Of a stretch of DNA of 64,000 nt, positions 8,552 to 17,000 are shown piece by piece (the stretch's first letter is position 1; every line of letters starts with the position of its first letter). A program made the position numbers and the translations under genes. Source of the stretch: Chiayiivirga sp. (lineage in GTDB: Bacteria; Pseudomonadota; Gammaproteobacteria; Xanthomonadales; Xanthomonadaceae); the NCBI GenBank assembly GCA_022647565.1, contig JALCLA010000002.1:186001-250000 (forward strand), in the 5' to 3' direction. The notes under the pieces are model-generated. The model saw only the letters and a program-made list of their open reading frames with translations. It was not told where the DNA came from and made no database searches.

Positions 8552-9856
8552 ATGCATCGCGAGTTCGAGCTTGTGTCCATAGCATTGCGGCGCAACGAGG
8601 TGTCCGAGGCTCGGGCGCGTACCAATGCGCTGTTGCGCTTGCACCCACGGCATCCCAATGCGGATCTCCTGAATGGCGTTGTCGCGCGCGCTGAAGGCAA
8701 CCTGACGGGGTCGTTCGAGATTCTGAGTGAATTGCACCGGCGCCTTCCACTGGAGCCCGCGCCGCTGATCCAGTTGGCCAGCACCTTGAACGCGATGGGA
8801 AAGCTGGACGAGGCCATCGCGGCGTACCAGCAGGTGCTGCAGCAGCGGCCTACGCATCCCGACGCGGCATTCGGGCTTGGACTGGCGCTGAAGAAATCAC
8901 AACCATGGCGGGCCGGCCCGTACTTCCTTCGCGCTGCACGATGTCAGCCCGAAAGAGTTGAGGCCTTGCACCAGGCCTTGCGATGCGCGATGGACGCCGT
9001 TTTGCGAGGTGAGCCCCTGCCCACGGTCAACGTGCCTCTGCCAGAGGGCGGGTGCGACACGCAGCTCGTTTCAGTGATTTGTTGCAGCGTGGACCCGGCC
9101 AGGCTGTCGCGGCTGCGGGAAAATCTTGCTACCCGGCTTGAGAACTGGGAGTTGGTCCACATTGGCGACGCACGTTCGCTTGCTGAGGCGTACAACCGCG
9201 GACTGGAACGTGCCGTAGGCGAGATCATCGTGTTGTGCCACGACGACATCAGGATCCTGGCGCCTGATTTCTCCTCTCGCCTTCGGGACCACCTCTCACG
9301 TTTCGACATCATCGGCGTCGCAGGGTCGAGCCGCTGCCAAGGCCCGGCTGCGCTTTGGTCAGGTCCGCCAGACTCGCACGGCTGGATCACTTACCGCGAG
9401 GGCAACACGTACTTGCCCACTATCGCGGGCGCGTACGGTCCTGTGGTTGCGCCAGCCCAAGTGCTCGATGGCGTGTTTATCGCGGCGAACCGCAATGTCT
9501 TCTCGTCTGTTCGCTTCGATGAAACGGCATTCGACGGGTTCCACCTGTACGACATCGACTTCACCTGGCGTGCCCATACATCCGGCCTCCGCCTGGCGAT
9601 CTGTCAAGACCTGCTGGTTGAGCACCTATCGCGGGGGGATTTCGGATCGACGTGGCAAACCTACGCCGCTCGGTTTCGTAACAAGTTTCCCGAGCTCGTC
9701 ATCGTGCCGCCCACCAGCGGTCCGAATACATTCGAGGTCGCGGTGCATACCGAAGATAATGTCAGGGCTGTCTATGCATGGATGTCCGCCTGGTTGGACG
9801 AACTTGGCCACGGCGAGGGCTTCCCGGGCGCGATGGAGGGTCGCGCCCGAGGCTGA
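8552..9856 (+). CDS. TPR-repeat protein fused to a family-2-like glycosyltransferase domain
   Basis: 434 residues from ATG 8552; a GTG at 8537 is an alternative. Residues ~1-135 form tetratricopeptide repeats (PLIQLASTLNAMGKLDEAIAAYQQVLQQRPTHPDAAFGLGLAL spans the clearest ones, given here as 8760-8890). After a linker, residues ~165-420 look like a GT-A glycosyltransferase of the Glyco_tranf_2_5 type: SVICCSVDPARL start, AEAYNRGLERAVGEIIVLCHDDIRI with a DD pair in place of DxD, and VLDGVFIAANR followed by FDGFHLYDIDFTWRA. No signal peptide is present, so it should be cytoplasmic. The acceptor is unknown. It lies in the same less G+C-rich patch as the repeat-controlled gene, separated from it by a hairpin. 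Confidence 0.7.
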   Translation: MHREFELVSIALRRNEVSEARARTNALLRLHPRHPNADLLNGVVARAEGNLTGSFEILSELHRRLPLEPAPLIQLASTLNAMGKLDEAIAAYQQVLQQRPTHPDAAFGLGLALKKSQPWRAGPYFLRAARCQPERVEALHQALRCAMDAVLRGEPLPTVNVPLPEGGCDTQLVSVICCSVDPARLSRLRENLATRLENWELVHIGDARSLAEAYNRGLERAVGEIIVLCHDDIRILAPDFSSRLRDHLSRFDIIGVAGSSRCQGPAALWSGPPDSHGWITYREGNTYLPTIAGAYGPVVAPAQVLDGVFIAANRNVFSSVRFDETAFDGFHLYDIDFTWRAHTSGLRLAICQDLLVEHLSRGDFGSTWQTYAARFRNKFPELVIVPPTSGPNTFEVAVHTEDNVRAVYAWMSAWLDELGHGEGFPGAMEGRARG

Positions 9857-9883
9857 ACTGCTCGCCAACGACAGTCGATCGCT

Positions 9884-10546
9884 TCAGCGCGCGAGCGCTT
9901 CGTATTTCTCGATCTGCTCGGCTTCCGCGGCCGCGGCGGCATCCCATTCGCGCAATGCGGGCAAGCCAAGCAGGGCATCGCGATAGGCCTTCGACACCGG
10001 GTCGCAGTCCACGCCATAGCCGCGAAAGCGCAGTGCGACAGGGGCGAACATCGCATCGACGATGCCGAACTCGCCACACAGGAAATTGCCGCCCGCCCCA
10101 TGCGCGCCGCGCAATTCGCGCCACAAGGCCTGCACCCGGTCGATGTCACGTTGTGCGTCCGCATCCCACCGATACGCATCGGGGCGACGCCGGCAGTTCA
10201 TCGGCAACTGGCTGCGCAAGGCACCGAAACCCGAATGCATCTCGGCACTGGCGCTCAGGGCCGCCGCCAGTGCGCGCCGTTCGCGCGGCCAGCCGCGGCC
10301 TTGCAAGTGGACGCGACTGGCGTAGTCACAGATCGCCAGCGAATCCCAGATCGCAAGATCGCCGTCGTGCAGCACCGGCACCCGCAAGCTGGGTGACCAA
10401 CGGGCGATCTCGCTGCGAAACTGCGGCGTATCCAGCGGCAGGCGACGCTCTTCGAAGGCCAGGCCACTCTGGCGCAGGAACAACCAGGGCCGCAGCGACC
10501 AGGACGAGTAGTTCTTGTTGCCGATGACCAGTACGAGGGACGACAT
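9884..10546 (-). CDS. Glutathione S-transferase family protein
   Basis: 220 residues. The N-terminal thioredoxin-like domain begins LVLVIGNKNYSSWSLRPW, the SSWS(L/M)RPW signature of a proteobacterial GST group with serine at the glutathione-activating position. It continues with RVPVLHDGDLAIWDSLAIC, which contains the cis-proline and the glutamate-side-chain loop of the GSH site. The C-terminal half is all-helical (DAMFAPVALRFRGYGV). It probably conjugates or reduces small electrophiles with glutathione in the cytoplasm. It has no obvious operon partner: the next gene on the same strand ends 118 bases upstream of its start. Confidence 0.85.
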   Translation of the reverse strand: MSSLVLVIGNKNYSSWSLRPWLFLRQSGLAFEERRLPLDTPQFRSEIARWSPSLRVPVLHDGDLAIWDSLAICDYASRVHLQGRGWPRERRALAAALSASAEMHSGFGALRSQLPMNCRRRPDAYRWDADAQRDIDRVQALWRELRGAHGAGGNFLCGEFGIVDAMFAPVALRFRGYGVDCDPVSKAYRDALLGLPALREWDAAAAAEAEQIEKYEALAR

Positions 10547-10663
10547 GTGGAACTCCCCGAGGAATCGTTACCGCTCCATCCTCGCGGATGGCGGCTCGCG
10601 GCTCAAGCGATCGATCGGATCGACTGCGGATTGCAAGGTGGTGCAGAACCGGACGCGAAAGCC

Positions 10664-10924
10664 TCAATAGGCGGGATCAGGCTCCGCATCCCAGCGCCCG
10701 TCCGGCGCGCGCTCGGGTTCGCTACGCCAGACCGCGATCACGCGCTCGGCTGCCGCCAGATCGACGTCGGCCACGCACACCGCCACGAGGCCCATCACGG
10801 GCAGTTCGCCGATGCCGCCGGTCAGGTGCTCGCCGCGCACATAGGCCGGAATCTCCTCGGCCTCGAGCATGCCCTTCACCAGATGCGCGTCGATCACGTT
10901 CTCGGCTTCATAAATCACGCGCAT
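10664..10924 (-). CDS. DUF2007 domain protein
   Basis: 86 residues from ATG at 10924. The start MRVIYEAENVIDAHLVKGML and the following AYVRGEHLTGGIGELPVMGLV match DUF2007 (putative signal-transducing, PII-like fold). The family has no firmly established biochemical role. The frame stays open far upstream antisense to glnS, but the family's typical length and start fix the boundary here. The gene is divergent from glnS across a 126-base promoter region. Confidence 0.8.
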   Translation of the reverse strand: MRVIYEAENVIDAHLVKGMLEAEEIPAYVRGEHLTGGIGELPVMGLVAVCVADVDLAAAERVIAVWRSEPERAPDGRWDAEPDPAY

Positions 10925-11050
10925 GGACGCCAGGCTCGATGTCGCCCGTCGGGCACTGGCCCGAGCATACGGGAAATACCGGCGGGCCGGGACCGGCACG
11001 GGCTTTCCTGCAGCGGCTAAACTAGCGGTCTTTCCCCCGATCCGCGCTCC

Positions 11051-12829
11051 ATGAACCACGCCGCTGCCGCCCCATCGACCGCCACCGCCACCGAGCGCCA
11101 CACCCCCGATGCTCCGGCGCCCGGCAAGCAGGATTTCATCCGCCAGATCGTGCGCGATGACCTCGCCAGCGGGAAACACCAGGCCATCCGCACCCGCTTC
11201 CCGCCCGAACCCAACGGCTATCTGCACATCGGCCACGTCAAGGCGATCTGCATCGACTTCGGCATCGCCGCGGATTTCGGCGGCCTGTGCAACCTGCGCT
11301 TCGACGACACCAACCCGGCCAAGGAAGATCCCGAGTACGTCGAGGCGATCAAGGAGGACGTGCGCTGGTTGGGTTTCGACTGGGCCGAGTTGCGCCATGC
11401 CTCGGATTATTTCGGCGTGTTCTACCTCGCCGCCGAAAAACTGATCCGGCAGGGCGATGCCTATGTCTGCGACCTCAGCGCCGAGGACGTGCGCGCCTAT
11501 CGCGGCACCCTGACCGAACCGGGTCGCAACTCGCCGTATCGCGAGCGCAGCGTGGGGGAGAACCTCGACCTGTTCCGCCGCATGCGTGCCGGCGAGTTCG
11601 CGGATGGTGCGCGTACCCTGCGCGCCAGGATCGACATGGCCTCGGGCAACATCAACCTGCGCGACCCGGCGCTGTACCGGATCAAGCACGTCGAGCACCA
11701 GAACACCGGCGCGGCCTGGTGCATCTACCCGATGTACGACTACGCGCACTCGCTGTCCGACGCGGTGGAAGGCATCACCCATTCGCTCTGCACGCTCGAG
11801 TTCGAGGACCACCGCCCGCTCTACGACTGGTGCGTGGACAAGGTCGATCTCGCGAACAACTCCGACCTGCTCCAGCCGCTGCTCGACGCCGGCCTGCCCA
11901 ACCAGGCGGCCAAGCCGCGCCAGATCGAGTTTTCGCGCCTCAACCTCAACTACCTCGTGATGAGCAAGCGCAAGCTCATGGCGCTGGTGCAGGAGAACCT
12001 CGTCGACGGCTGGGACGATCCGCGCCTGCCGACGTTGCAGGGCGTGCGCCGCCGCGGCTTCACCGCGAGCGCATTGCGCCTGTTCGCCGAGCGTGTCGGC
12101 ATCAGCAAGCAGAACTCGCTGATCGACTACTCGGTGCTGGAAGGCTGCCTGCGCGAAGACCTGGACGCACGCGCGGCACGCCGCCTTGCGGTGCTGGATC
12201 CGCTCAAGCTGGTGCTGACCAACCTCGATGCCGCGCATGAAGAAACGCTCACTTTCCCGAACCACCCGAAAGACGAGAGCTTCGGCACCCGCGCGGTACC
12301 GTTCTCACGCGAGTTGTGGATCGAGCGCGAGGATTTCCAGGAGATTCCACCCAAGGGATTCCACCGGCTCGTGCCGGGCGGCGAGGTGCGGCTGCGCGGC
12401 GTGGGTATCGTGAAATGCGTCGAGGTGGTGAAAGACGGGGATCTGGTGCGTGAAGTACGCGCCACGCTCGATCCCGACACGCGTCCCGGTGGTTCGGGCG
12501 CGGATCGCAAGGTGAAAGGCACGATCCACTGGGTCAGCGCGAGGCACGCGATCGCGGCCGAAGTGCGGCTCTACGATCGGCTGTTCAGCGTGCCCGACCC
12601 GGACGCCGACAGTGACGGCAAGACCTACAAGGATCATCTGAATCCGGACTCGCGCCGGGTAGTGACCGCTTACATCGAACCCGCCGCCGCAAACGTGGCG
12701 CCGGAAACCGCGCTGCAGTTCGAGCGCACCGGTTTCTTCGTCGCCGATCGCCGCGACCACAGCACGGCGCGTCCCGTGTTCAACCGCAGCGTCACGCTGC
12801 GCGACACCTGGGCGAAGCAGGGAGGTTGA
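11051..12829 (+). CDS. glnS: Glutaminyl-tRNA synthetase
   Basis: 592 residues. Class I aminoacyl-tRNA synthetase with the HIGH motif in [20 protein letters not shown] (about residue 57) and the KMSKS-type loop as [11 protein letters not shown] (about 305). After the catalytic domain come the two beta-barrel anticodon-binding domains, including the region [13 protein letters not shown]. It charges tRNA-Gln directly, as expected in gammaproteobacteria. The ~35-residue Ala/Pro/Thr-rich N-terminal extension before QDFIRQIV is longer than in E. coli (554 residues). A TAAACT box at 11018-11023 could be its -10 element. The next ORF starts one base after the stop. Confidence 0.97.
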   Translation: MNHAAAAPSTATATERHTPDAPAPGKQDFIRQIVRDDLASGKHQAIRTRFPPEPNGYLHIGHVKAICIDFGIAADFGGLCNLRFDDTNPAKEDPEYVEAIKEDVRWLGFDWAELRHASDYFGVFYLAAEKLIRQGDAYVCDLSAEDVRAYRGTLTEPGRNSPYRERSVGENLDLFRRMRAGEFADGARTLRARIDMASGNINLRDPALYRIKHVEHQNTGAAWCIYPMYDYAHSLSDAVEGITHSLCTLEFEDHRPLYDWCVDKVDLANNSDLLQPLLDAGLPNQAAKPRQIEFSRLNLNYLVMSKRKLMALVQENLVDGWDDPRLPTLQGVRRRGFTASALRLFAERVGISKQNSLIDYSVLEGCLREDLDARAARRLAVLDPLKLVLTNLDAAHEETLTFPNHPKDESFGTRAVPFSRELWIEREDFQEIPPKGFHRLVPGGEVRLRGVGIVKCVEVVKDGDLVREVRATLDPDTRPGGSGADRKVKGTIHWVSARHAIAAEVRLYDRLFSVPDPDADSDGKTYKDHLNPDSRRVVTAYIEPAAANVAPETALQFERTGFFVADRRDHSTARPVFNRSVTLRDTWAKQGG

Positions 12830-12830
12830 G

Positions 12831-13319
12831 GTGAAGGCACACATCACCCGTCATTCCCGCGAAAGCGGGAATCCAGTGGCGTTTCTTCCCTGCGTCCGAC
12901 GACGCTGGATTCCCGCTTTCGCGGGAATGACCATGTGGGCATTGCTCGTCGCCTGCGCGCCCGCTGCGCAACCCCTTGCGGCGGCGCCCGCAGCAAATTC
13001 AGCGCCCGCCGCGACTCCAGCTCCCGCCGCCCCCGACCTCGCGCACCGCGCGCCCGAAGACCTGCTGACCCGGAACGGCGTGTACTACGGCTGCAAGCTG
13101 CCTTCCGATTGCCAGGTGAAGGACATCGGCAACTGCTGCGGCTACTACCCGGCCTGCGTCAACAAGGACAGCCCGACCTTCCCTGAGCAGGTGAAGGCCG
13201 AATGCGAGAAGGAAGGACGCATGGGCGTGTGTGGTTTCCCCGCCATCGCCAGCTGCGACTGCATCGAGAGTCGTTGCACCGCCGTGAGCGGCCCGAGCGG
13301 CGCCGCGCAACTGCAATAG
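12831..13319 (+). CDS. Cysteine-rich lipoprotein, N-terminus derived from an inserted repeat
   Basis: 162 residues if started at GTG 12831 (GGAG at 12821-12824). Codons 7-32 come from an inverted-repeat element (RHSRESGNP ... WIPAFAGM), a well-known source of junk peptide. Immediately after it reads MTMWALLVAC, a minimal lipobox, so a start at ATG 12927 or 12933 would make a lipoprotein with a very short, uncharged signal. A Pro/Ala linker of ~35 residues follows, then a compact domain of ~65 residues with ten cysteines (from YYGCKLPSDC to ESRC), suggesting up to five disulfides in the periplasm. No named family was recognised. It follows glnS by one base and precedes a deaminase gene by 13. 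Confidence 0.6.
   Translation: MKAHITRHSRESGNPVAFLPCVRRRWIPAFAGMTMWALLVACAPAAQPLAAAPAANSAPAATPAPAAPDLAHRAPEDLLTRNGVYYGCKLPSDCQVKDIGNCCGYYPACVNKDSPTFPEQVKAECEKEGRMGVCGFPAIASCDCIESRCTAVSGPSGAAQLQ
12850..12931. repeat. 82-bp inverted-repeat element (CATTCCCGCGAAAGCGGGAAT type)
   Basis: Perfect 27-base arms at 12850-12876 and 12905-12931 face each other around 28 bases. Each arm is itself a hairpin (TTCCCGC-GAAA-GCGGGAA). This is the widely dispersed GTCATTCCCGCG repeat of beta- and gammaproteobacteria. A single arm of the same family appears at 61122-61142. Confidence 0.9.
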
Positions 13320-13332
13320 GAGCGGACTCCGC

Positions 13333-13893
13333 ATGCTCTACGCCCAGACCCACCTCACCCTGCCGCCGTGGATCCACGACGAAGTGGACGCCGGCCGGCG
13401 CTACCCCGACGACGAGGCCAAGGTCGCGCTCGCGATCCAGCTCTCGCGTCGCAATGTCGAGCACGGCAGCGGCGGCCCCTTCGGCGCGGCCGTGTTTGCG
13501 AGCGACGGACGCTTGCTCAGTGTCGGAGTCAATCGCGTGGTGCCGCAGACCTGCTCGGTCGCACACGCCGAGATGATGGCCTACATGACCGCCCAGGCCC
13601 GCACCCAGCGCGCGCGCCTCAACGAAACCGGCGACTGCATCGTGCTGGCCACATCGGCGCAACCCTGCTGCATGTGCTACGGCGCCACGTTCTGGGCCGG
13701 CATCGACGAACTCCTGATCGGCGCCAGCGCCGCCGACGTGATGGAACTGACCGAGTTCGATGAAGGCCCCTTGCCCGCCGACTGGCGCGGCGAACTCGAA
13801 CGCCGCGGCATCGCCGTGCGCGATGGCGTGATGCGCGAATCGGCGCGCGACGTGCTGCGCTATTACGCCGAGCACGGCGGCAAGCACTACTGA
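13333..13893 (+). CDS. Nucleoside/guanine deaminase-like protein (cytidine deaminase superfamily)
   Basis: 186 residues. It has the zinc site of the CMP/dCMP deaminase family: His and the proton-shuttle Glu in AHAEMMAY (about residue 78) and the two zinc cysteines in QPCCMCYGA (about 116-119). The substrate-side region GGPFGAAVFASDGR resembles GuaD/TadA-type deaminases. It probably deaminates a purine or nucleoside in the cytoplasm. A tRNA-adenosine deaminase role is less likely because of the extra N-terminal ~35 residues (LPPWIHDEV) and the C-terminal tail. It ends 130 bases before the convergent subtilase gene, with a terminator hairpin between them. Confidence 0.8.
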   Translation: MLYAQTHLTLPPWIHDEVDAGRRYPDDEAKVALAIQLSRRNVEHGSGGPFGAAVFASDGRLLSVGVNRVVPQTCSVAHAEMMAYMTAQARTQRARLNETGDCIVLATSAQPCCMCYGATFWAGIDELLIGASAADVMELTEFDEGPLPADWRGELERRGIAVRDGVMRESARDVLRYYAEHGGKHY

Positions 13894-13967
13894 GCGTCAC
13901 TCATCGGCGCGGCGCTGCGCGTCGGCGCATCACGCGGCGCTTGCAGCCATTCGGATGACGAAAACGA

Positions 13968-13991
13968 CACGGGGCGCCGTAGCGCCCCGTG
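13968..13991 (-). terminator. Rho-independent terminator between convergent genes
   Basis: A perfect 10-bp stem (CACGGGGCGC 13968-13977 with GCGCCCCGTG 13982-13991, loop CGTA). On the minus strand it is followed by TCGTTTTCG, a short U-tract, so it should end the subtilase transcript. It may also stop read-through from the deaminase gene. Confidence 0.7.
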
Positions 13992-14022
13992 CCGTTGCTG
14001 GCCTTGCGGCCGATGCAAGCGG

Positions 14023-17000
14023 TCAGTCTTCGAAGCCGTGCCCGAAGATGCCGTCACCCACGCCGAGCTGGATCACGGCGGTGGCCGAGCGCGCCTGGGC
14101 GTCACGGATCGTGGCGGTCAGGTTGTAGCTGCCGTCGGCGGCCGTGATCGGTGCGGACACGCTGTACACGTTGTCGCCCGGCGTCATGTCGCCATTGGTG
14201 CCATCGTCGAACATCGCCTGCGTCGCCGAACCGCCGACCGCTGTCAGGTCCACCGTCACCGTCACGCCGGTGCTGACCGGGCTGCCCGAGGTCACCGTCA
14301 CCGTCAGGAGCGCGGTGCCGCCGGACGCCACCGCCGACGGGGCGGCCACGCCGGTGCCACTCGGCCCGGCGATCGAGGTCAGCGTCAGCGCGATCGTGGT
14401 GTTGCCGCTGCGCGCCTGGGCGTCGTTGATCGTGGCCGGCAAGGACTTCGCCCCCGGGACCGCGTTCACCGGGATGTTGGCGGTGAACGTGAACTCGCCG
14501 TCGCCGGCCGAGGCGTCACCGCCGCTGCCGTCATCGACGAAGGCCTGGGTTGCGCTGCCACCGATGCTGCTCAGGTCCACCGTCACCGAAAGGCCGGTGC
14601 TGGGCGGATTCGCACCACCCGTGGTATCGACCGTCAGCACCGTGCTGCCACCCAGCGGGACGCTGGCGGGCGAAGCCGCGCCGATTCCACTCGGGTTGGT
14701 GGCCGCCAGCACCTCGAACGCGATCGACGTGGTCGCGCTGCGGCTCTGCGCATCCTGCACTGCGACGGCAAAGCTGGTGGCACCCACGGCACTGCCCGCC
14801 GCGACCGTGGCCTGGTACGAGTAGGTACCGTCACCCGCGGAGGCGTCGCCGTTCAGGCCGTTGTCGAGGAAGGCCTGGGTGGCGCTGCCGCCGATACTGC
14901 TGAGGTTGGCCGTGACCGTCACGCCGCTGCTGGTCGGGCTCGTGCCCGGCACCACCGTCACCGTCAGGAGGCTGGTCTCGGTTGCGCCTCGCGCCGCCGG
15001 GCTGGCCGCGCCGGCTGCGGTCGGGTTGGTGGGCGGTGCCGCCACGTTGAAGGTCACCGGCACCACCGCGATCGGCGTCGCCGGATCATTGCTCGCGACG
15101 CATACCAGGGCGTTGTAGGTGCCTGCGCTCAGTCCGGTGGGGTTGAGGCTGACCACGACGTTCTGACTGGCGTCGGGCACGACCGTGCCGCTGGTGGGCG
15201 CGATGCTCAGCCACGGTGCGCCGCAGGCCCCAACCGAACCGGTAATGCGGAAGGCGGTGTCGGTGAAGGCGACGCCGAGCCCACTCAGTGAGGTCCAAGC
15301 CGGAACGCCACCGAACAACGTCGGCGAGATCAGGTGCGTCTCGGCACCCGCCACCACGCCTTGCGACCAGTTCCAGCGGTTCCCCGCGGCCAAAGCGTTG
15401 GTGTAGGTCGGGAACACGGTCAGCCAGTACGTGCCCGGGGCCAGAACCACATTCTCGCCCGCAGCCAGCAGGTCGAGCGTGAGGTTATCGCCGGTGATGT
15501 CCAGTTCAGGGTCGCCGATGGTCGCGGTGTAGCTCCACAAGGCCGGTCCCGGATTGGTTTCGGGATCGCCCGCAGGCACACCCGCCGCATCGGGGTAGAT
15601 CGCCCAGGTCACCGAAGGCTGCGCCGCGAGCGACGCCGTATTGTCGAAGCCTGGCGTGAAGATTTCCGTCAGGGTGCTGGCGGCACCGACGGTGAAATCG
15701 CTGGCCGAATAGGCACCGGTGTTGTCGCCCTGGAAGAAGTCGGAAACGATGCCGTTGGTGTTGTCTTCGGCCTGCTGCCAGACCGTGACCGTGCCGGCGA
15801 TGGGGCTCTCGTTCCAGTTCAGGGGCACGAAGCCGTCGTTGCCGATCGCGAGGTTCGTGGTGACCACCGGACCGTTCTCCACGCCATTGGCAGTGACGCT
15901 GGCGGGAGTCAGGGTGATCTCCGGGGCGGCTTCGATCGCGAAGACGGCCATGGGCAGGTGGGCTTCGGGGGCGGGCAGCGTCCCGGGCTCGAGCGTAAGC
16001 GTGACCGAGGCCACGGTTCCTGCATCCGGCGAACCGACGTCACCAGCGCAGAAGGTCCAGACCCCTTCGGCATTCTGACCCCGGAATCCGGCGAAATTGG
16101 AAGGCGGCGTGGCAATCGAGCCGGGCGCCGGGGCATAGACGCACGGAGTACCGCCATCGCGGCAAACTACGCCGCTAGTATTGATCCCGGTGCCCATCGC
16201 TTCAGCCGAGGTCGGCGCGCCGTCGCGGAAGGTAATCGGGAAGGTCGTCAGCAGGTTGCTGCTGTCGCCGCAACAATCCGAACCATCGTCATTCGCGTCC
16301 GCCAATGCCGGCCGGCTCATTACGCCTAGCACACTGCCAGTGGGCGAACCGAACTTGAGCACCATGTCTCCGATCCATGTATGTGACATGGCGGCAGTGA
16401 CTTCGACATTCGCGACCAGTCCGGACACATCGCCGGTCGTGTCGATGTCGACACAAGCCATGCCGGCGTTGTCGAAGCCACCCGTGTAGGTTTCAGGTAT
16501 GGGGAGCGGCGCACCAGGCGTCACCGTTTCCACGTGCGGCGTACCAGATCCGATGATGTTCGGCGTCAACACCACATCACCAAAGCTGAACTGGTTGAAC
16601 GTCGCGGCCGAGACATCGGCTTCGATCGTCAAGGTCACGGTCTGGCCCGGGTTGATGGTGAACACCGCCGGCGTGACCGTCGCGGTAACGCCGCTGGTGG
16701 TGGAGAAGCTGGAGTTATAGGTCACCGGCGTCGAGGCGACGCTGCGCACCTTGCGCGTCCAGGTGCAGGTGCCCACGCAGGCATTGCTCTGCAGGCTCGC
16801 CACGTTAAGGCTGGACGGATCACCGCCGTCGGCCGGATTGGCCTGGAACATCCGGAGCGGCGTTTCGTCCATCACGAGGCCCGATTCGGCCGCGACGTTG
16901 AGATCCATGCGACCCGCGCCGCGGTCGAACGGCGTGGCCGCCGTCATCCCGTCTTCCTTCACGATGCCGCTGCGCTTGGAGGTCAGCATCATCGCCGACT

